From contig CAMUAR010000031.1 of NCBI GenBank assembly GCA_947086895.1, positions 1 to 41,387 of the forward strand: 41,387 nucleotides of DNA. The letters are read 5' to 3'. Source of the stretch: an uncultured Lachnospiraceae bacterium. GTDB taxonomy: Bacteria; Bacillota; Clostridia; Lachnospirales; Lachnospiraceae. Below, one piece after another: positions 35,856 through 41,387 of this stretch (positions are counted from its first letter, which is position 1; every line of letters begins with the position of its first letter). Under the pieces are notes generated by a model. The model was given only the letters and a program-made list of their open reading frames with translations, was not told the DNA's origin and did not search any database. The translations under genes and the position numbers were made by a program.

Positions 35856-36749
35856 TCACTCTTCTATAAAATTCCATATATCTTCCACAAAAAGGTAATC
35901 CAGTGAGCGTATTTGCACCTTTAAGATATCATCCACCAACATATTGGGTCTTAAATCACAATAATACACTCCATCCAACGGATTTAATTTCACAGTATAT
36001 CCCTTAAAATGCCCTGTCAAAAATGTTGTATTAATTCCAAAACGTGGTTCTGTTCCTTTTCTTTGCACATCATTAAGAAATATTGCAAAATGCGGAGTAT
36101 CAACATCTGTCAATCTATTATAAAGAAACTTATCAATAAATACTTTATCAATTCTGTCTTTACTTGAAGTTTTGACTGAACCGATCGCTTTAATTTTATC
36201 TTCTTTTTCAATAATAACATCGTGTTGGTAAGCCATTTTAAAAAGTTCTTCATTATCTATAATAACAGGTACAGAAACTATACCTTCTCTTACTGAAATT
36301 CCAATTTCAGAAATTATCAAACGTATGTATCTTTCGAATAAATCACCGTTAATTTTACGAGCTGTGTTACTTTCATTCGATGGAAGCGCATCTAAAGTCG
36401 CTCCAATTACCTGCTGACAGGTATATATAAAATTATTGAGCTGTCTCCTTATATCTTTTTCTTTTTTTATTTCTCTAATGTGTTTTAACGCATAATAAAA
36501 ATTACTTTTTACTTTAGCAAAGTCTTCCGCTTTAATCATTAAATTACTATTGATTGGACGAGATATATTGAAATTTCCATCTTCTTTATATTGAAAAAAA
36601 TGATAATGATTTTCATTTTGTGATACAATAACTGCTTGTAATCCATTATAGATAAAGTTTAAATATTCTTCACAAAAAGCAATATAAGCATCTATACTTA
36701 TAAAACGAGTTTTATCTTTTGCCCATGTAATTAATTTATCTAACGTCAT
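35856..36749 (-). CDS. Probable type II restriction endonuclease, PD-(D/E)XK-like
   Basis: 297 residues. The identification rests mainly on its 4-nt ATGA overlap with the methyltransferase gene. A nuclease-like core is visible: Asp177 in HDVIIEK, then SVKTSSKDR with Lys193, where Ser191 stands at the (D/E) position of the (D/E)xK motif. The N-terminal half is helical. The coding sequence is visibly AT-richer than the MoxR and VWA genes on either side, in line with recent transfer. No family name or recognition site can be assigned from the sequence alone; an unrelated methyltransferase-linked protein remains possible. Confidence 0.75.
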   Translation of the reverse strand: MTLDKLITWAKDKTRFISIDAYIAFCEEYLNFIYNGLQAVIVSQNENHYHFFQYKEDGNFNISRPINSNLMIKAEDFAKVKSNFYYALKHIREIKKEKDIRRQLNNFIYTCQQVIGATLDALPSNESNTARKINGDLFERYIRLIISEIGISVREGIVSVPVIIDNEELFKMAYQHDVIIEKEDKIKAIGSVKTSSKDRIDKVFIDKFLYNRLTDVDTPHFAIFLNDVQRKGTEPRFGINTTFLTGHFKGYTVKLNPLDGVYYCDLRPNMLVDDILKVQIRSLDYLFVEDIWNFIEE

Positions 36750-37729
36750 CGGATGGATTCCCTTCTTTTAACATTTGATTTATCAAATTCTATCCACTGT
36801 TCAACAGTTCGAAAAACAACATGATCTATTCGGTTTATAGCCCAAAAGTTATATTCTTCGTTCATTTCACAACCAATCCATTTTCGTTTTAATTGTTCTG
36901 CGGTAACTAATGTTGTCCCTGACCCTGAGAAAGGATCTAAGATAATATCTCCCGATTTACTTGCTGCCAAAATTAATTTTCGCAGTAATTCTTCGGGCTT
37001 TTGAGTAGGATGTTTTGTTTTTTCCCCCATCCCATTACATGTTGTAGGAATTTCAATAACATCTTTTGGTTTTGCGCCAAAAGGATTTGGAGTCCATATT
37101 GCAGACGATGATTTTTTGTTGCTATATTGACTGCTTTTTGCTTGTGGATGAGCTGGATATTTTAATGTATGTTCTCCATAAGGCACTCTTATTTCATCTA
37201 TATTTAATTTAAATGCACCTGTTTTTCTTAAATGAAGAATGCTTTCATGAGAACGTCCCCAATCATTTCCAAGGTTCGCCTTATTTCTATAATGCCAAAT
37301 CAACCATCTACAATTTGAAAAATATCGCATAGCAGGATGCTTTAGATCAGCCAAGATTTCACTAAAACCACATATATATAAACTTCCTGTTGGTTTTAAA
37401 ATACGCGAAGCTTCTTTTATCCAGCGGATCGACCACTGAATATATTGCTCCTGTGACTCAAATTTATCCCAATCAGCTTTTTTTATATTATAAGGCGGGT
37501 CAGCAAAAACCAAGTCAATAGATTCATCTCGCACTTCTTTTAACCATTGTAAACTGTCTCCAGTAAAAAGAATGCCATTTTCTCGAACATAAGTAGGTGA
37601 GAATCTTTCCAATAATTCAGGGGTAACGCAAGATTTATATATCTCTGATTCTGTTAAGGGATAATTCTCTTTCAGTGTCGCGTGAGCAAAAGATTGCTGT
37701 TCACATTTATTTAAAACTTTTTTAGGCAT
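36746..37729 (-). CDS. Beta-class site-specific DNA methyltransferase (N6-A or N4-C)
   Basis: 327 residues. Transfers methyl from S-adenosylmethionine to DNA, protecting the recognition site of the partner nuclease. Motif IV is DPPYN (77-81) and motif I is DPFSGSGTT (265-273), in the order IV then I, which defines the beta class; HPTQKP (motif X region) lies before motif I. The target-recognition part is about 130-230. Start has GGAGG 8 nt upstream. The gene begins 41 nt after the MoxR gene, without an evident own promoter, and overlaps the nuclease gene by 4 nt. AT-rich codon use differs from flanking genes. The target sequence is not predicted. Confidence 0.93.
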   Translation of the reverse strand: MPKKVLNKCEQQSFAHATLKENYPLTESEIYKSCVTPELLERFSPTYVRENGILFTGDSLQWLKEVRDESIDLVFADPPYNIKKADWDKFESQEQYIQWSIRWIKEASRILKPTGSLYICGFSEILADLKHPAMRYFSNCRWLIWHYRNKANLGNDWGRSHESILHLRKTGAFKLNIDEIRVPYGEHTLKYPAHPQAKSSQYSNKKSSSAIWTPNPFGAKPKDVIEIPTTCNGMGEKTKHPTQKPEELLRKLILAASKSGDIILDPFSGSGTTLVTAEQLKRKWIGCEMNEEYNFWAINRIDHVVFRTVEQWIEFDKSNVKRRESIR

Positions 37730-37770
37730 AATAATAGACCTCCATAGATTGTGAAATCATTCAAATTTTT

Positions 37771-38829
37771 TCACATTTTTGCAAGCCGCGGCAGATCCCT
37801 TACAATCTCCACCATAAACCAATCTGGCAGCACATTGTTCTCATCCGCTGAAACAACCATCTGCGCGATCTCGTAATTGATCTGCGACAGCTCTTTGATC
37901 AGTGCTTTTGCCCGATGTACAAGATACTGGACGTCCTTATTTATATTTTGTTTGTTCTGCGGCAAATCATGCAGCAATCTTGATCGAAATGACTGCGCTG
38001 TAAAATAGAGAATATCTCTGTCTTCTGGTCTGGACGGCCATTTTGCATCCCCTTTTATAATATCGGACAACAAATGCTTGTTTCCAATCTGTTTTGTAAA
38101 AGCAAGAAACATTCCTGCATGTTTTGTGCTGATACACCCGTAAACCAGCACGCGCAGAATATTCTCTGAAAGTTCTTTTTCGCCCGCTCCATACTCTGTT
38201 AAAGCATCACTTAACATATGCCACGAGCGCGGTGTGGAATAAGGCTCCTCGTTTTTCGGCGGCTCAGAAAACAAATGATCTGGTCTTTGTGAAATATAAT
38301 CCGTAACCCACGAATGAAGATGGTTCTCATAAGCCCACGCCAGCCACTGGGAAGCATCCGCTTTCATATGTACATGAAACATACGGTTGATCAAAGCGGA
38401 GGACATTGTTTTTACAATCGCGCCGTCCTGCGAGCGGTTTCCAGCACCGATTACAATGCTTCCTGCTGGAAGATGGTACTCGCCGACCCGCCGCTCGTGA
38501 ATCAAACTGTAAAATGCTTTTTGAACTTCCTGTGAACAGGCGTTTAACTCATCCAAAAAAAGCACATAAGGCTCTTTTCTCGCAATCATTTTTGGCGGGA
38601 GAAACTCAGAAGTATCGCCTTTGATCTGCGGAATGCCAATAATATCCTCCGGCGCCAACTGGCTTCCAAGCAGAGAAACACACGGCAGCCCAACCTCCAG
38701 AGAAAATTTTTCCACCAGCGCTGATTTTCCGATTCCCGGCGCACCCCAGATAAAAACCGGGCGGGTCGGCGCAATATTTAATAGAATATCTAACAATTCA
38801 TTTTGTGTTACGGAGTATGCTAAATTCAT
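37771..38829 (-). CDS. MoxR-family AAA ATPase
   Basis: 352 residues. Cytoplasmic AAA+ ATPase (dynein/MoxR-like): Walker A GAPGIGKS (Lys35), Walker B LFLDELN (about 89-95), sensor GAGNRSQDG, and an arginine-finger region SSALINRMFH. MoxR proteins use ATP to remodel partners carrying VWA domains. The expected VWA partner is the DUF2201-type gene downstream on the same strand, split from this gene by the restriction-modification pair. AAAGG lies 9 nt before the ATG. No clear promoter was seen in the 330-nt gap back to thrS. Confidence 0.93.
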   Translation of the reverse strand: MNLAYSVTQNELLDILLNIAPTRPVFIWGAPGIGKSALVEKFSLEVGLPCVSLLGSQLAPEDIIGIPQIKGDTSEFLPPKMIARKEPYVLFLDELNACSQEVQKAFYSLIHERRVGEYHLPAGSIVIGAGNRSQDGAIVKTMSSALINRMFHVHMKADASQWLAWAYENHLHSWVTDYISQRPDHLFSEPPKNEEPYSTPRSWHMLSDALTEYGAGEKELSENILRVLVYGCISTKHAGMFLAFTKQIGNKHLLSDIIKGDAKWPSRPEDRDILYFTAQSFRSRLLHDLPQNKQNINKDVQYLVHRAKALIKELSQINYEIAQMVVSADENNVLPDWFMVEIVRDLPRLAKM

Positions 38830-39159
38830 AAGTTAAAACCTTTCATTATCAGTTATGTACAAAATTTACTATTTGTCTGCAAAGAAATTTTCCCGGCTGC
38901 ACTGGCAAAAATCTGTACAAAAATCACACAAATTTAGAAAATGGTTTTACTGTTATGCAGAAAAGTGGCTGTCATTTGTTATAAAATCTGCTTATATATT
39001 AGGATGCTGCCCACTTTATCGATAGACAGCATCCTCTCTGCGTCAAAATGTCAATTCAGCAAACAATTTTTTAACGTTGCATCAATTTCTATCATTGTAA
39101 TAACTTTAAAATAAGGAAAATCCGTTTCCACTATAGCATCTTGCGATAATGCATTAAAT
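38830..39159. other. Gap between thrS and MoxR operon
   Basis: 330-nt AT-rich gap without a gene. It contains the terminator-like hairpin 39001-39035; otherwise only weak promoter-like boxes (for example ATGACA near 38972 on the minus strand) that do not meet normal spacing. Confidence 0.5.
39001..39035 (-). terminator. Probable thrS terminator
   Basis: AGGATGCTG (39001-39009) and CAGCATCCT (39027-39035) form a perfect 9-bp stem with a 17-nt loop. After it on the minus strand comes AATATATAAG, not a strong T run, so termination may be incomplete. Confidence 0.5.
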
Positions 39160-41115
39160 TTACTCCGAAACTTCCACTTTACGGATTTCTTTTGTCCTGA
39201 TTTCTTCGCACACCGCAGAAATAAAATCAGAGAGCTGCTTCTTGCCTTCATCCCCAAGATAGCGGCTGCGCACTGCCACAACGCCCTCTTCTTCCTCTTT
39301 CTGTCCAACCACAAGCATATACGGCACATGTGCAAGTCTTGTCTCACGGATCTTAAATCCAATTTTCTCCGCGCGCGAATCCACAGTTGCTAAAATACCG
39401 TTTTTCCTCAACTCAGCAAGTACTTTATCTGCATAATCATTGTATTTATCGGAAATCGGAAGCACCCTTACCTGCTCCGGGCAGAGCCAGGTCGGGAAAT
39501 TACCTGCATATTTTTCAATCAGCCATGCAAGTGTTCTCTCGTAACAGCCCATAGAAGTACGGTGAATAATATACGGGCGCACCTTGTTGCCGTTCTGGTC
39601 AATATAGTACATATCAAATTGCTCGGCAAGCAATGCATCCCACTGAATCGTAATCATCGTATCTTCTTTGCCGTACACGTTCTTTGTGTTAATATCAACC
39701 TTCGGTCCATAGAACGCCGCCTCTCCGACATCTTCCACAAACGGAATACCAAGCTCGGTCAGCACGTCGCGTATATGCTGCTCGGTCTGCTCCCAAACTT
39801 CCGGTTCACCAATATATTTTTCGCGGTTATCCGGGTCCCATTTGGACAGATGATAAGTCACATCATCTTGCAGTCCAAGCGTTGTTAAGCAATATTTTGC
39901 CAGTGCTAAACACCCCTTAAACTCTTCCACCATCTGGTCTGGACGTACAATCAAATGCCCCTCGGAGATCGTAAACTGGCGCACGCGCGTTAATCCGTGC
40001 ATCTCGCCGGAATCTTCGTTTCGGAACAGCGTTGAAGTTTCGCCGTAGCGGATTGGAAGATCGCGGTAGGACTTCTGGCTTGCCTTATATACATAATACT
40101 GGAACGGGCAGGTCATTGGACGCAGCGCAAATACTTCCTTATCTTTCTCTTCATCGCCAAGTACAAACATTCCCTCTTTATAATGATCCCAGTGACCAGA
40201 AATCTTATAGAGATCACTCTTTGCCATCAGCGGTGTTTTCGTGCGCACATAGCCCCACTCATTGTCTTCCAAGTCCTCAATCCAGCGCTGCAGCGTCTGA
40301 ATCATCTTTGTACCCTTCGGCATCAAAAGCGGAAGCCCCTGTCCAATCACATCCACTGTTGTAAACAGTTCCATCTCACGCCCAAGCTTATTATGATCGC
40401 GTTTTTTAATATCTTCAAGATATGCCAAATATTCATCTAAATCTGCATTTTTTGTAAATGCCGTACCATAAATTCTGGTCAGCATCTTGTTCTTTTCACT
40501 GCCTCTCCAATAAGCACCGGACGAGGAGATCAGTTTGATCGCCTTAATATTTTTCGTACTCATCAAATGCGGACCAGCGCACAGATCCACAAAATCCCCC
40601 TGGCGGTAGAATGACAATTCTGCATCTTCCGGCAAGTCGAGAATCAGCCGAACCTTATAAGGCTCGTCACGCTCTTCCATCAGCTTGATCGCCTCAGCGC
40701 GCGGCAGCGTAAACCGCTCTAATTCTGCTCCTTCCTTGATAATCTTTTTCATCTCCGCTTCCAGCGCATCCAGCGCGGCGCGGTCAAACGAAGGGCAGTC
40801 AAAATCATAATAAAATCCGGTATCAATCGACGGTCCAATTGCAAGTTTTGCTTCTGGATGCAATCTTTTTACCGCCTGCGCAAGCACATGGGAAGTTGTA
40901 TGACGATATGCCGCCTTTCCTGCCTCGTCGTTGAACGTAAGAATATTTAACTGAGCATCTTCCGAGACCACAGTTCTTAAATCTACCACCTCACCGTTCA
41001 ATTCTCCCGCACACGCCATTCTGGCAAGCCCCTCGCTGATATCCTTTGCAATATCAATCACAGACATCGCGCCTTCATACTGCTTTACCGAACCATCTTT
41101 TAACGTAATCTTCAT
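39160..41115 (-). CDS. thrS: Threonyl-tRNA synthetase
   Basis: 651 residues, full length for bacterial ThrRS. Charges tRNA-Thr in the cytoplasm. The N-terminal TGS domain (1-61) precedes the editing domain with HTTSH (His72, His76) and DLCAGPH, the class II catalytic core with motif 2 RNEDSGEMHGLTRVRQF and zinc-site MTCPFQ, and the C-terminal anticodon-binding domain (EQVRVLPIS onward). GGAGG lies 7 nt before the ATG. The leader shows a small TGCGC/GCGCA hairpin and tandem repeats. No T-box sequence was found in the 272 nt seen, although Firmicute thrS genes often have one; it could lie beyond the window edge. Confidence 0.97.
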   Translation of the reverse strand: MKITLKDGSVKQYEGAMSVIDIAKDISEGLARMACAGELNGEVVDLRTVVSEDAQLNILTFNDEAGKAAYRHTTSHVLAQAVKRLHPEAKLAIGPSIDTGFYYDFDCPSFDRAALDALEAEMKKIIKEGAELERFTLPRAEAIKLMEERDEPYKVRLILDLPEDAELSFYRQGDFVDLCAGPHLMSTKNIKAIKLISSSGAYWRGSEKNKMLTRIYGTAFTKNADLDEYLAYLEDIKKRDHNKLGREMELFTTVDVIGQGLPLLMPKGTKMIQTLQRWIEDLEDNEWGYVRTKTPLMAKSDLYKISGHWDHYKEGMFVLGDEEKDKEVFALRPMTCPFQYYVYKASQKSYRDLPIRYGETSTLFRNEDSGEMHGLTRVRQFTISEGHLIVRPDQMVEEFKGCLALAKYCLTTLGLQDDVTYHLSKWDPDNREKYIGEPEVWEQTEQHIRDVLTELGIPFVEDVGEAAFYGPKVDINTKNVYGKEDTMITIQWDALLAEQFDMYYIDQNGNKVRPYIIHRTSMGCYERTLAWLIEKYAGNFPTWLCPEQVRVLPISDKYNDYADKVLAELRKNGILATVDSRAEKIGFKIRETRLAHVPYMLVVGQKEEEEGVVAVRSRYLGDEGKKQLSDFISAVCEEIRTKEIRKVEVSE

Positions 41116-41220
41116 TTTACATCCTCCATCTCTGCGCTTTTTTTGCGCACCAACAATTTTTTGCCAAACTGCACATCTAAAATTAAACCAACCTGCAGAA
41201 AGTTCTTTTTTGAGAAAACG

Positions 41221-41387
41221 CTTCTCTTTCCTGCTTACCGCGGCTGCGACTGATTTCCTTGTGCGAGCGTGCTTTGCATCAAGCTGGAAAATGCTTCTCC
41301 TTCCTGCTTGCCGCGCCGCTCGCTTGTCGCGCCTGCGACTGATTTCCTTGTGCGAGCGTGCTTTGCATCAAGCTGGAAAATGCTTCT
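41221..41387. repeat. Tandem repeat of 73-89 bp in the thrS leader
   Basis: Copies start at 41221 and 41294, with a third starting at 41383 and cut by the window edge. The second copy has a 16-nt GC-rich insertion near its beginning. The 53 bases from CTGCGACTG to the next CTTCT are identical in both copies. On the minus strand TTTC-(CAG)-CTTG pairs with CAAG-GAAA around a TGC-AAA-GCA tip, so each copy may fold. Unrelated in sequence to the array at 1-386. Confidence 0.75.

Noticed and set aside
35781..37770. Direct repeats flanking the restriction-modification pair as insertion scars
   Set aside because: TTTTTTACATT near 35785 and TTTTTTCACATT near 37767 look alike but are short, T-rich and imperfect, so they are not convincing target duplications.

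Overview
The window looks like a chromosomal segment of an anaerobic Firmicute, most likely a gut Lachnospiraceae or related Clostridia. This rests on moderate-to-low GC, strong GGAGG-type ribosome sites, several TTG/GTG starts, lipoproteins with Thr/Pro spacers, and a type of sugar-importer cluster (DUF5696 + YIP1 + NHL propeller + CUT1 permeases) familiar from Paenibacillus and Lachnospiraceae. No species-level marker was identified. Family names come from motif recognition by eye; no searches were run.

Region 1 (about 1-17.1 kb, minus strand) is one large glycan-uptake locus. In transcription order it holds: a lipoprotein solute-binding protein with C-terminal Ig-like repeats; a giant membrane-anchored solute-binding protein with N-terminal carbohydrate-binding-like domains; a permease pair; a secreted NHL-propeller/TPR protein with a C-terminal anchor; a YIP1-type membrane protein; a large DUF5696 surface protein; a second permease pair; and a surface lipoprotein of the GH27/GH36 alpha-galactosidase clan. 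No ABC ATPase is encoded, so a shared MsmX-type ATPase is presumed. A divergent AraC regulator (17593-18459, plus strand) faces the operon. A 21-bp-spaced direct repeat abuts the -35 of a perfect -10 promoter and is a likely AraC operator. Two clusters of a tandem, strongly structured repeat (1-386 and about 4762-5004) lie within or after this operon; their hairpins show compensatory base changes.

Region 2 (18.6-26.4 kb, minus strand) carries a GH38 alpha-mannosidase, a two-domain esterase (alpha/beta hydrolase fused to SGNH hydrolase) and an LTA-synthase-like membrane sulfatase-fold enzyme. The first two plausibly finish degradation of the imported, perhaps acylated, mannose- or galactose-containing glycan.

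Region 3 (26.8-31.6 kb, plus strand) carries a MraY-type translocase, a LysR regulator and a TldD/TldE peptidase pair, ended by a bidirectional terminator.

Region 4 (31.8-38.8 kb, minus strand) is a MoxR AAA ATPase / DUF2201 metallopeptidase-VWA / ankyrin-repeat module. A visibly AT-richer type II restriction-modification pair sits between the ATPase and the VWA gene. Region 5 (39.2-41.4 kb) is thrS with a second, unrelated tandem repeat in its leader.

The least-explained items are the covarying repeat family, the DUF5696-YIP1-NHL membrane module, and the restriction cassette embedded in the MoxR-VWA-ankyrin operon.
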